Assembly: GCF_000482545.1 (NCBI RefSeq)
Contig: NZ_KI519454.1
Span: forward strand, 2,082,954-2,146,953
Reading direction: 5' to 3'
DNA length: 64,000 nucleotides
Source: Arthrobacter sp. 35W
GTDB lineage: Bacteria; Actinomycetota; Actinomycetes; Actinomycetales; Micrococcaceae
Shown: in pieces, positions 8,385-16,316 of the stretch
Layout of the letters: each line of letters opens with the position of its first letter
Numbering within the stretch: the stretch's first letter is position 1
Notes under the pieces: model-generated
Database searches by the model: none
What the model saw: only the letters and a program-made list of their open reading frames with translations
What the model was told of the DNA's origin: nothing
Position numbers and translations under genes: made by a program

Positions 8385-9296
8385 TTACTGCGCGGGGATG
8401 GGGAAGAAGACCCGGGGATCCTGGAGCAGGGCGGGGTTGTCGAAGTCCTTGCGGTCGATGATCTGGCTGACTTCGAAGCTGCGGCCAAAGCGGCCGTCGT
8501 CGAGCGTGATCGGGCGGCCCAGGACGGTGCCCACGGCGAACCTCGCTCCCCCATCCAACGGAATCAGCACCGTGGTGTTGCCGGGGACGGTCCGGAAGGC
8601 CTCGTCCTGGATCAGACGGCCGCGCGTGGGCTTCTTCACCAGCTGCTTGGGGGCCTTGCGGACAGCTTTGGGCACAGGGCGGCGGGAGACAGCCTCGTCG
8701 TCGGCCGCGTCGGAGTCATCGGTCTCGGCAACCACCGGCTTGGGCTTGCCCCAGGCCGGCAGTCCGACCTTGTCGATCGTGGCCGGGTCCACGCCGTCGG
8801 CCAGCGGTGCACGCAGGACCCAGACGAAGTCGTCGTAGGGATCTTCGGGAATGAACTCGTGCCTAGGCTCGGGCCAGATGAGCTCCAGATCCGTGGGGGT
8901 TCCGGCAAAGGCCTCGCCGTAGAAGTGCGCGTCCTGGCGCAGCAGCCTGGAGCGGTGGCTGAGGTGGAAATCCTCTTCGCCCAGCCACGGTGGCATGGGG
9001 ATCTTGTCCGCATAGCCAGGGTGGGCCGCCTGCGGGGCGAACTCCTTGATGCTGTCCCGGGTGTTGTCCGGGTTGCCGCGCGCGATCCACTCGTCAGCCA
9101 TGGCCAGGGCGTATTTGGTAAGCGCCGGAACGTAGCCCATCCACATGCGGATGGCGGGGTGCGACTGCCGGCCGTACCCGGGGATCACCAGCGCACGAAG
9201 GATCTGCAGCGCTTCAACACGCTGCTTGCCGAGCCTGGTGGTGTCCAGTGCCGCGGCGCTCTGCTGGAAATCGGGGTATGGGAGGTAAGTCTGCAT
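8385..9296 (-). CDS. MSMEG_6728-type protein, pyrimidine-dimer DNA glycosylase-like
   Basis: A 303-residue protein beginning MQTYLPYPDFQQSAAALD and LGKQRVEALQILRAL. This N-terminus is characteristic of the actinobacterial MSMEG_6728 group, related to the pyrimidine dimer DNA glycosylase/endonuclease V family. The first 150 residues form that domain. A basic, Pro/Lys-rich linker (residues 205-230) leads to a C-terminal part of unknown role. A DNA-repair function is inferred from the family name and is not proven for these proteins. It converges on the PEP-mutase-like gene with a 20-bp gap. Confidence 0.7.
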   Translation of the reverse strand: MQTYLPYPDFQQSAAALDTTRLGKQRVEALQILRALVIPGYGRQSHPAIRMWMGYVPALTKYALAMADEWIARGNPDNTRDSIKEFAPQAAHPGYADKIPMPPWLGEEDFHLSHRSRLLRQDAHFYGEAFAGTPTDLELIWPEPRHEFIPEDPYDDFVWVLRAPLADGVDPATIDKVGLPAWGKPKPVVAETDDSDAADDEAVSRRPVPKAVRKAPKQLVKKPTRGRLIQDEAFRTVPGNTTVLIPLDGGARFAVGTVLGRPITLDDGRFGRSFEVSQIIDRKDFDNPALLQDPRVFFPIPAQ

Positions 9297-9443
9297 CCAT
9301 TCAGTCTGACGCCCCGCGACCGCTGTGCCAATTGCGGGGCCGTTTCAGCGGTGGAGACTTCCCACACAGACCCGCGGATGGGCTCGGAATCGCGCGGTTG
9401 CAACCGCCTCCCAGAGCCACATCGCCGAAAGTCAAATCATCAC

Positions 9444-9479
9444 TTCCGCATTGTGGAAATCAAATACCCTATTGCGGAA
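9444..9479. promoter_or_regulatory. Inverted/direct repeat cluster upstream of the NCS1 permease
   Basis: TTCCGCA (9444-9450) faces TGTGGAA (9452-9458), a 15-bp near-palindrome with one mismatch. A third half-site, TGCGGAA (9473-9479), follows exactly 21 bp (two helical turns) later. The shape resembles IclR-type operators. A separate perfect 5-3-5 inverted repeat (CCTCA/TGAGG, 9511-9523) lies closer to the gene. No regulator gene is adjacent. The rest of the 252-bp gap is AT-richer but otherwise featureless. Confidence 0.5.
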
Positions 9480-9548
9480 TCAACGGTTAATTACCTACAG
9501 TTGTGTTCTACCTCACGCTGAGGTGAGGAACTACAAGATCGGCCCACC

Positions 9549-11060
9549 ATGACACTTACCCACGATGCCCCGTCCGTCGCAGGTTCAGCTGCGGACCTGG
9601 ATCACAAGCACCTCCCGCCCACCAGTCCCCAGCTCTACAACCAGGACCTCGCCCCGACGCAGACCGCCGGACGCCGCTGGACCGCCTACAGCATCTTCAC
9701 CCTGTGGGCCAACGACGTTCACTCCCTCGGGAACTACGGCTTCGCCCTGGGCCTGTTCGCCCTGGGCCTGGGCGGCTGGCAGATCCTGCTCGCGCTGGGC
9801 ATCGGCGCCATCCTGCTCTTCGCCCTGCTGAACTTCTCCGGCTTCATGGGCCACAAGACCGGCGTCCCGTTCCCGGTCATGAGCCGCATCGCCTTCGGCA
9901 TCCACGGCGCCCAGATCCCGGCCCTGATCCGCGGCGCCGTCGCGATCGCCTGGTTCGGCATCCAGACCTACCTGGCCTCCCTGGTCCTGCGCGTGCTGCT
10001 GATCGCCCTGGTCCCCTCGCTGAAGGAGATGGACACCAACTCCATCCTGGGCCTGTCTTCCCTGGGCTGGATCACCTTCATCGGCCTGTGGATCATCCAG
10101 GTCTTCATCGTCTCCTACGGCATGGACATGATCCGCAAGTACGAGGCCTTCGCCGGCCCCGTCATCCTCGTCACCATGGTCTCCCTGGCCGTGTGGATGT
10201 TCTTCCAGGCCGGATCCTCCATCTCCTGGTCCACCGACAACGCCCTGCAGGGCGGGGACATGTGGCGTGAAATCTTCGGCGCCGGCGCCCTGTGGGTCTC
10301 CATCTACGCCACATTCGTGCTGAACTTCTGCGACTTCACCCGCTCCTCCAAGACCCGCAAGTCCATTGTCAAGGGCAACTTCTGGGGCATCCCGATCAAC
10401 ACCCTCCTGTTCGGCGGCATCGTCGTCGTCCTCGCCGGCGCCCAGTACCGGATCAACGGCCAGATCATCGCCAGCCCCTCGGACATTGTCGAGACCATCC
10501 CGAACACGTTCCTGCTGGTGATGGCCGCCCTGGCCCTGCTGATCCTCACCGTCGCCGTGAACCTGATGGCCAACTTCGTCGCCCCGATCTACGCCCTGAC
10601 CAACCTGTTCCCGAAGCGGCTGAACTTCCGCCGCGCCGGCCTGATCAGCGCCCTCATCGGCCTGGTCATCCTGCCCTGGAACCTTTACAACAACCCCGTC
10701 GTCATCGTCTACTTCCTCGGCGGCCTGGGCGCCCTGCTCGGCCCGCTGTTCGGCGTGATCATGGCCGACTACTGGCTGATCCGCAAGGCCAAGGTCAACG
10801 TCCCCGAGCTCTACACCGAGGTCAAGGACGGCGCGTACTTCTACAAGAACGGCTTCAACCCGCGCGCCATCATCGCCTTCGCCGTCGCCGCGACGATCTC
10901 CCTGCTGATCGCCTTCGTCCCGGCCCTGGCCGCCCTGTCCTCCTTCTCCTGGTTCTTCGCCGCCGGCATCGCCGCGATCGTCTACCTGGCCATCGCGGAC
11001 CGCAACCGCACCTTCCACGACGTCTCCGGCGAGCCCATCGCCGTCCCCAGCGTCCACTAG
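9549..11060 (+). CDS. NCS1-family nucleobase:cation symporter (PucI/allantoin-permease-like)
   Basis: A 503-residue membrane protein with about 12 transmembrane segments. It has NCS1 family signatures: WTAYSIFTLWANDVHSLGNY in helix 1, GVPFPVMSRIAFGIHGAQIPALIRG, WFGIQTY, and MADYWLIRK near the C-terminus. The spacing closely follows Bacillus PucI, so allantoin, hydantoin, uracil or cytosine are candidate substrates; the exact one cannot be read from sequence. Codon choice is extreme, almost only C or G in third position. No catabolic partner gene is adjacent; a perfect hairpin follows the stop. Confidence 0.88.
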   Translation: MTLTHDAPSVAGSAADLDHKHLPPTSPQLYNQDLAPTQTAGRRWTAYSIFTLWANDVHSLGNYGFALGLFALGLGGWQILLALGIGAILLFALLNFSGFMGHKTGVPFPVMSRIAFGIHGAQIPALIRGAVAIAWFGIQTYLASLVLRVLLIALVPSLKEMDTNSILGLSSLGWITFIGLWIIQVFIVSYGMDMIRKYEAFAGPVILVTMVSLAVWMFFQAGSSISWSTDNALQGGDMWREIFGAGALWVSIYATFVLNFCDFTRSSKTRKSIVKGNFWGIPINTLLFGGIVVVLAGAQYRINGQIIASPSDIVETIPNTFLLVMAALALLILTVAVNLMANFVAPIYALTNLFPKRLNFRRAGLISALIGLVILPWNLYNNPVVIVYFLGGLGALLGPLFGVIMADYWLIRKAKVNVPELYTEVKDGAYFYKNGFNPRAIIAFAVAATISLLIAFVPALAALSSFSWFFAAGIAAIVYLAIADRNRTFHDVSGEPIAVPSVH

Positions 11061-11112
11061 CACCCCCGGCACCAGCTGGAATGCAGGTTCGGTTGCAAAG
11101 GCGCAACCACAT

Positions 11113-11146
11113 GAGAGGCCCCCAACAGAGTCGTTGGGGGCCTCTC
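11113..11146 (+). terminator. Strong stem-loop after the NCS1 permease
   Basis: A perfect 14-bp stem (11113-11126 with 11133-11146, outer bases GAGAGGCCCCC) closes a 6-base AGAGTC loop. It starts 52 bp after the permease stop and is followed by GTGTTT, a weak T-rich tail. It is the strongest terminator-like structure in the left half. Confidence 0.75.
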
Positions 11147-11296
11147 GTGTTTGCGCCCCCTGGGACGTGCTGGGCTCCTAGACCTGATCGATGCGAGACC
11201 GTGTCCACGCGCTCCTATTCAGCGCCGGTTTTCTGCCCCATGATGAGACAACGATTCCGTGCATGGGGCCGGAATCGGAAGCTTCAGGAGCTTGCC

Positions 11297-11548
11297 ATGG
11301 CCGCGAACCCCTCAGAAACCTTCCAGTTCACTCGCGAAGATCTCCAATCGGCGATCGCCAGCGAGCTCGACGTCCCCTCCACTGACTATCGGATCGAGCA
11401 CTGCTACGAGGACATGGTCAGCGAGTGGGCGGCGCGGACCTGCGATCCGGAGTCCACCTGCGCCCGGTACCTGTGTGACGGGCCTGTCGGACGCCAGCTG
11501 GACCTCATCGCCGCCCGCCTGTGGGCCCGCGGCCGCGTTCTGCTCTAA
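11297..11548 (+). CDS. Hypothetical small protein (83 residues)
   Basis: A short frame starting at ATG 11297 with CAGGAG 6 bases upstream. The product is acidic in the N-terminal two thirds and contains a cluster HCYEDMVSEWAARTCDPEST followed by CARYLCDG, giving four cysteines in about 35 residues. That could be a small metal- or disulfide-stabilised fold. I do not recognise a family. It lies alone between two strong hairpins (11113-11146 and 11579-11631), so it is probably transcribed on its own. Confidence 0.55.
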   Translation: MAANPSETFQFTREDLQSAIASELDVPSTDYRIEHCYEDMVSEWAARTCDPESTCARYLCDGPVGRQLDLIAARLWARGRVLL

Positions 11549-11578
11549 CTCTGCTTGGCCATGACATTGGGGACACGA

Positions 11579-11631
11579 AAGGCCTCCGTGCGGTGCAGGA
11601 ACTAGACAGTTCCACGCGGCACGGAGGCCTT
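11579..11631. terminator. Nested hairpin, probable bidirectional terminator
   Basis: AAGGCCTCCGTGC (11579-11591) pairs perfectly with GCACGGAGGCCTT (11619-11631). Inside the 27-base loop a second hairpin forms from GGAACT (11598-11603) and AGTTCC (11608-11613). It lies between the convergent small gene and the cytochrome b gene, with A residues on the left arm and T residues on the right. Confidence 0.7.
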
Positions 11632-11677
11632 CCTTGGTTCAAGCCCTTGGTGTCACCTTCGTCAAGGCCGAGTACGG

Positions 11678-13543
11678 CTAGCGGCTGCTCACCGAGCCAA
11701 ACAGCCTTGCGATGGGCGCCAATACGAGCGGGCGGGCGGCGAACCAGGCTCCCACCGTGACGGCGATGGCTGTAGCGAAGAGCCAGAACCCGGTCCAGTT
11801 CACCTCATCGGTGCCGCCATACATGTGGTTCAGGTTGCGCAGGGCGCCGGTCGAAAACACCAGGAACACATGGATGAGGATGAACAGCACGAAGAAGAGC
11901 ATCGTCGGGAAGTGGACCGCCCGGGCGGCCTCCACCGGGTAGATCTTGCTCAGCTTCTTCGCGTTCTTCGGCCAGACCTCGCTCATGCGCACACCTGTGA
12001 CCGCCGCGATCGGAGCTGCGATGAAGACCACGAGGAAGTACATGAGCTGCTGCAGGCTGTTGTAGTTCACCCAGCCGTTCTCCACGGGCCAGTCGAGCGT
12101 CATGTACTGCAGCAGGGCGGAGAGTGCGTTGGGGAACACCTCCCAGCTGGTGGGCACGATCCGCATCCAGTGGCCCGAGGCAAAGATCAGCACCATGAAG
12201 ACGAGTCCATTGAGCAGCCACAGGATGTCCAGCGACTGGTGCAGCCACAGGTTGATGCTGACCTTCTTGCCGCCGCGCTTGGGCGTCCAGAATGCCGGCG
12301 GCTTCGTCTGGGTGCGCACCTGGTAGCCGGAGCGGATGATCAGCACCATCATGAAGAAGTTGAGGAAATGTGCCCACTGCGCCCACCAGGGGAAGCCGGG
12401 CTCGGCCGTGTCGGGCAGGTGGTATTCACCGGGGTACTGCACGAGGAAATCCGGCACGCCCGGCAGCGTCGTGACACCGCGCGCGGCCAGGACAAGAATC
12501 CCGGCGGCGGCTAGGGCGCCGACGACGAGAAGAGCCACGCGTTTGATCCACTGGGCCAGGGTGCGCGAACCATAGAGCTTCGCGGGGGCCGTGGGCGCTG
12601 CGGGCTTCGCGGCGGCCACCGGGTCCACCACGTGCGCAGACGGAGCCGGGACCTGGGCAGGGTGCGCCTCTGCTGCAGGGGCCACCGTCGCTGCAACTGG
12701 CTCGACGACGCCGGGCGCCTCGGGTTCGGCGACGACGGCTGGCACTATGGTCTCGACGACGACGGTCGCGGCAACCGGCTCCACATTGGGAAGTTCTGCG
12801 ACCGCAGAGGCGACGATGACGGGAACGGCGGCGGGGGCAAGCCCGGCGGGAGGCCACGGTTCACCGCCTGCGACGCGGGGAAGCCCACGGCGAAGCGGCG
12901 TGGCGCCCAGGGTCGGTGCCGTAGGCGGAGCATCCTGCGCGATGGCGGGCACCACTGCCGCCGCTGTCGCCACGGGTACTGCCTGCATCGCTGCCGCGGG
13001 AACGCCAGATGCAGGCGCAGTTGAGATTCCAGCAGAGTCGGCGCCGGGCATGACCGCGGCCGCCTCATCTGATGTGATGCTGGTTGGCGAAGCAGTTGCA
13101 GACGGAACCGGAGGTGAAACACGCACCAGAACCTCGCCCGCTGGAGGCCATGGCTCGCCGCCGGGAACTCGCGGCAGCCCGCGGCGCAACGGCCGCGCCT
13201 CCGTGGCGACCTCGGGTGCACTAGTGGGCGCCAGCGCCACCGGCACATCCGTTTGGGCAACGGGAGTCGGTGGAGCAATGGAACTCGGCGGGACCGAAGG
13301 GGCCCGCTCCCCCACGGCGTCGCCGTTCACAACGGGAACCTCAGCTGCAACGGTAGAAACCACCGCGGCCGGCACCACGCCGTCGGCCGCAGCAGGGGCG
13401 GCGCCAAACACTGAAACAGCGGTCAGGGGCGCTGGTTCCTCAACAAGCAAGCGCGCCGGCGCCTGGCCGGCCGGCGGCCAGGGCTCGCCGCCCGGCACAC
13501 GCGGCAGACCGCGTCGAATGGACTGGGACAAGGGTGCCATCAC
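11678..13543 (-). CDS. Membrane cytochrome b/b6-like protein with repeated Ala/Pro-rich N-terminus
   Basis: A 621-residue protein in two halves. Residues 1-320 are Ala/Pro/Val-rich and probably unstructured, and carry three copies of RRGLPRVPGGEPWPPAG (10-26, 120-136, and 218-234 with one change). From residue 323 on there is a cytochrome b561/NiFe-hydrogenase-b type membrane domain with five or so hydrophobic segments. Histidines in membrane helices (AHFLNFF, LWLHQSLDIL, VHFPTMLFF, LIHVFLVF) suit bis-His haem ligation. Start is GTG 13543 or ATG 13540, behind GGAAGAAG; GTG overlaps the etfA stop by one base. Tight coupling to etfBA suggests that it passes electrons from ETF into the membrane chain, which is an inference. 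Confidence 0.8.
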   Translation of the reverse strand: MMAPLSQSIRRGLPRVPGGEPWPPAGQAPARLLVEEPAPLTAVSVFGAAPAAADGVVPAAVVSTVAAEVPVVNGDAVGERAPSVPPSSIAPPTPVAQTDVPVALAPTSAPEVATEARPLRRGLPRVPGGEPWPPAGEVLVRVSPPVPSATASPTSITSDEAAAVMPGADSAGISTAPASGVPAAAMQAVPVATAAAVVPAIAQDAPPTAPTLGATPLRRGLPRVAGGEPWPPAGLAPAAVPVIVASAVAELPNVEPVAATVVVETIVPAVVAEPEAPGVVEPVAATVAPAAEAHPAQVPAPSAHVVDPVAAAKPAAPTAPAKLYGSRTLAQWIKRVALLVVGALAAAGILVLAARGVTTLPGVPDFLVQYPGEYHLPDTAEPGFPWWAQWAHFLNFFMMVLIIRSGYQVRTQTKPPAFWTPKRGGKKVSINLWLHQSLDILWLLNGLVFMVLIFASGHWMRIVPTSWEVFPNALSALLQYMTLDWPVENGWVNYNSLQQLMYFLVVFIAAPIAAVTGVRMSEVWPKNAKKLSKIYPVEAARAVHFPTMLFFVLFILIHVFLVFSTGALRNLNHMYGGTDEVNWTGFWLFATAIAVTVGAWFAARPLVLAPIARLFGSVSSR

Positions 13544-14526
13544 TACTTCTTCCGAGCCTCAAGCGCGCTGATCAGCTGCGGCACCACCTTGAACACGTCG
13601 CCAACCACGCCGAAATCGGCCACCTCGAAGATCGGAGCATCCCCGTCCTTGTTCACTGCAACGATGGTCTTGGCCGTCTGCATGCCGGCCCGGTGCTGAA
13701 TCGCCCCGGAAATCCCGAGGGCAATGTACAACTGCGGAGACACGGACACGCCGGTCTGGCCAACCTGGTGGGACTGCGGAATGTAGCCTGCATCCACGGC
13801 CGCACGGGAGGCACCCACGGCGGCGCCGAGGGCATCGGCGAGCTGTCCGACGAGTTCAAACTGCTCCTGCGAGCCCAGGCCGCGGCCGCCGGCAACCACC
13901 TTGGCGGCGCCACGCAGCTCGGGCCGCGACGAGGAACCAACAACTTCCTCGAACGAGTCGATCCGTGCGGCCGGCTTCCCGGAGGGGACAACTGTCAGCG
14001 TCTCCGACACTTCGGGCTGGGCCGCAGCACGCGCGTCGATGGAACCCTGCCGGACGGTGATGACCGGCGCTCCAAAGGTGGCCGTCGAGGCCACGTTGTA
14101 GGCCCCGCCGTAGACGGAGTGGTGGGCGACGACGCCCTCCTCATCTCGTGCCACGTCAATCGCGTCGGCGGACACTGCAGACCGCGAACGGACGGCGTAG
14201 CGGCCGGCAAGATCTCGCCCGTTGAGGGAATGTGAGATGAGAATGGCGTCCGGGCGCACCCGCTCGGCGGCAGCGGCCAGGGCGTCGACGCCGGGGACCC
14301 CCAGCGCGGCGGGATCCGCGGACTCGGCGATCAGCACCTGGGCGGCGCCAAGGGCTGCAGCCTCCGTGGCAGCCGATCCTCCGGCACCGGGTGCGGCGAG
14401 CACCAGGGCCACAGGGGTGCCAGCGGCAGCTGCAGCGCCCAGGAGGCCGGGAGCCGCATCTTCAAGGACACCGGAGGCGGAGGTTTCAAGAACGACGAGG
14501 ATGGCGTCGCGGGGAAAGTCAGTCAT
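13543..14526 (-). CDS. etfA: Electron transfer flavoprotein alpha subunit
   Basis: EtfA carries the FAD of the heterodimeric ETF that collects electrons from acyl-CoA dehydrogenases. The 327-residue product ends in the typical FAD-binding half: GGRGLGSQEQFELV, AVGASRAAVDAGYIPQSHQVGQTG, and YIALGISGAIQHRAGMQ with IVAVNKDGDAPIFEVADFGVVGD. It follows etfB by 11 bp and overlaps the membrane cytochrome gene by one base, so the three genes form one unit. The acyl-CoA dehydrogenase at 18337-19485 is the obvious electron donor. Confidence 0.95.
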   Translation of the reverse strand: MTDFPRDAILVVLETSASGVLEDAAPGLLGAAAAAGTPVALVLAAPGAGGSAATEAAALGAAQVLIAESADPAALGVPGVDALAAAAERVRPDAILISHSLNGRDLAGRYAVRSRSAVSADAIDVARDEEGVVAHHSVYGGAYNVASTATFGAPVITVRQGSIDARAAAQPEVSETLTVVPSGKPAARIDSFEEVVGSSSRPELRGAAKVVAGGRGLGSQEQFELVGQLADALGAAVGASRAAVDAGYIPQSHQVGQTGVSVSPQLYIALGISGAIQHRAGMQTAKTIVAVNKDGDAPIFEVADFGVVGDVFKVVPQLISALEARKK

Positions 14527-14537
14527 GTTGGTGTTCC

Positions 14538-15314
14538 TTAAGCCAGTCGGTTCGCTACGAGGAAGTCCGCCAGCTTGTCGCCGGCATCGCCCTCGTCCAG
14601 GATCTTCACGCCGGACGCGCGCGGGGGCTTCTCCGCCACCGTCAGCATGATCGAACGCGCCATCTCCGGGTTGTCGGCCGCGACCCCCAGATCTGCCAGG
14701 GTGAGCACCTCAAAGGGCTTCTTTTTGGCGGCCATGATGCCCTTGAAGTTGGGGAACCGTCCCTCGGGAAGCGCCTCGGTAACGGAAATGACTGCCGGGA
14801 GGTCCGCTGACACCTGCTGGACGCCGGACTCAACGGGCCGGGTTCCGGAGACGACGCCGTCACCGATTTCAACGGAGCTGAGGCCTGTGGCGTGCGGTAC
14901 GTCGAGCAATTCGGCCAGCATCGCCGGAATCATGCCGCCCGATCCATCGGTGGACACATTGCCGGTGACCACCAGGTCAAACCCCTGGCGCCGGATCGCG
15001 GCGGCCAGGGCCTCGGCCGTGAGCCCCAGATCGGCGCCCAGCAGGGCCTCGTCGCAGACATGGACGGCACGGTCAGCGCCCATGGCAAGACCCTTGCGGA
15101 TGGTGGCCGTCGCGCCTTCGGGGGCCAGCGTGAGGACGGCAACGTCGGCGCCGTCGTTCGCGTCAGCGTACTTCAGGGCCAGTTCCAGCGCCCGCTCGCC
15201 AATCTCGTCGAGGACCACATCGCTGGCTGCCCGATCGGCAAGGCCCGTTTCAAGATTCAGTTTCCGGTCCCCATAGGTATCGGGGACCTCTTTTACTAGG
15301 ACGATAATCTTCAT
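14538..15314 (-). CDS. etfB: Electron transfer flavoprotein beta subunit
   Basis: EtfB is the AMP-binding partner of EtfA. The 258-residue product starts MKIIVLVKEVPDTYGDRKLN and contains DGSGGMIPAMLAELLDVPHATG and the characteristic PNFKGIMAAKKKPFEVLTLADLG stretch in the C-terminal third. ATG 15314 opens the etfB-etfA-cytochrome unit. The 153-bp gap to the enoyl-CoA hydratase stop is much larger than the 38-50 bp gaps upstream, so this unit may have its own promoter. Confidence 0.95.
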   Translation of the reverse strand: MKIIVLVKEVPDTYGDRKLNLETGLADRAASDVVLDEIGERALELALKYADANDGADVAVLTLAPEGATATIRKGLAMGADRAVHVCDEALLGADLGLTAEALAAAIRRQGFDLVVTGNVSTDGSGGMIPAMLAELLDVPHATGLSSVEIGDGVVSGTRPVESGVQQVSADLPAVISVTEALPEGRFPNFKGIMAAKKKPFEVLTLADLGVAADNPEMARSIMLTVAEKPPRASGVKILDEGDAGDKLADFLVANRLA

Positions 15315-15467
15315 CGATAGAACTTCCTGTGGCCGGCCTGCCTCAGAAGAAGAGGCAAGTCCAATATCTGTCGAGTCTACGAAGCCGGAGCGCTTCCTCG
15401 CAGGTGGCGCCCGTGTCGTGACGTGAGGTTTCTGGGATGCGCCCCCCGGCGGGGCTGGCTGTCTAGC

Positions 15468-16277
15468 CTAGGATCCGGTCCACACCGGCTCCCGCTTCTC
15501 CATAAATGCCCGGGAGCCTTCCGCGGCGTCGTTCGTCGCGGCGATGGAACCGACATGCTCGCGCTGCCGCGCAAACTTCTCCCCCACCGGCCAATCGACG
15601 GAATTGACCAGCACCTGCTTCGAGGCGGCCAGGGCCAGCGGAGCATTCCTGGCGATGTCCGCCGCCAGTTCAAGGGCAGCCTCGAGGGCGCCACCGGGAG
15701 CCGCCACGCGGTTGACCAAGTGCAGGCCCGCGGCTTCAGCGGCCGGCAGCATCCGCCCGGTGAGCACCAGTTCCATGGCGAAGTGGTACGGCAGGCGGTG
15801 CTGGAGCCGCAGGAGGCCGCCGGCATTGGCTGTCAGTCCGCGCTTGACCTCGGGCAGTCCAAAGGCTGCGTCGCTGGCGGCGACAATCAGGTCGCAAGCC
15901 AGGGCAATCTCGAACCCGCCGCCGAGGGCATAGCCCTCAACGGCGGCAATGACGGGCTTGTGCGGCGGACGCTGGACCAATCCAGCAAAACCGCGGTCTG
16001 AAACCACGGGAATCTCCCCGCGGGCAAAACCCTTCAGGTCCATCCCCGCACAGAAGGTGCCCCCGGCCCCGGTGATGATACACACGCTGAGGCCTTCATT
16101 GGCGTCAAAGGCCTCGAACGCGTCGGCCAGTTCCTGGGCGAGCTGCAGGGACATGGCGTTCCTGGACCACGGACGGTTCATGGTCAAAACGAGCACCCTG
16201 CCGTGTTCCTCCACCAGCAGCTGTGCCTCGTCCTGTGGAAGGGTGCCGCCACCGGCGGAGGATGTGTTGGCTGTCAT
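15468..16277 (-). CDS. Enoyl-CoA hydratase/isomerase (crotonase) family protein
   Basis: Adds water to 2-enoyl-CoA to give 3-hydroxyacyl-CoA. The 269-residue crotonase has the oxyanion-hole segments GGTFCAGMDLKGF and GYALGGGFEIALACD. Both catalytic glutamates expected for a true hydratase are present: E in GGGFEIA and E in FGLPEVKRG. ATG 16277 is preferred over the TTG 21 bases upstream because GAAAGAG lies 9-10 bases before it and the TTG has no ribosome site. It is last in the run of CoA-pathway genes, 39 bp after thiolase. Confidence 0.92.
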   Translation of the reverse strand: MTANTSSAGGGTLPQDEAQLLVEEHGRVLVLTMNRPWSRNAMSLQLAQELADAFEAFDANEGLSVCIITGAGGTFCAGMDLKGFARGEIPVVSDRGFAGLVQRPPHKPVIAAVEGYALGGGFEIALACDLIVAASDAAFGLPEVKRGLTANAGGLLRLQHRLPYHFAMELVLTGRMLPAAEAAGLHLVNRVAAPGGALEAALELAADIARNAPLALAASKQVLVNSVDWPVGEKFARQREHVGSIAATNDAAEGSRAFMEKREPVWTGS

Positions 16278-16316
16278 TGTTGCTGCTCTTTCGATCAAGG
16301 GGTGGGACCGCGGCGG

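Noticed and set aside
9585-11072. A 495-codon open frame antisense to the NCS1 permease.
   Set aside because: Its composition (Asp, Glu, Gly, Gln, Arg strings) is what the complement of GC3-saturated transmembrane codons gives. It has no recognisable domain and the sense strand encodes a clear transporter.
10292-11296. Long in-frame upstream extension of the small gene at 11297.
   Set aside because: It overlaps the permease gene in another frame, is Arg/Pro/His-rich noise and crosses the strong hairpin at 11113-11146. ATG 11297 has its own ribosome site.
12591-13571. A 326-codon Ala/Gly/Thr-rich frame antisense to the cytochrome N-terminus.
   Set aside because: It is the complement of an Ala/Pro/Val repeat region and has no domain; the minus-strand frame continues into a clear membrane cytochrome and is coupled to etfA.
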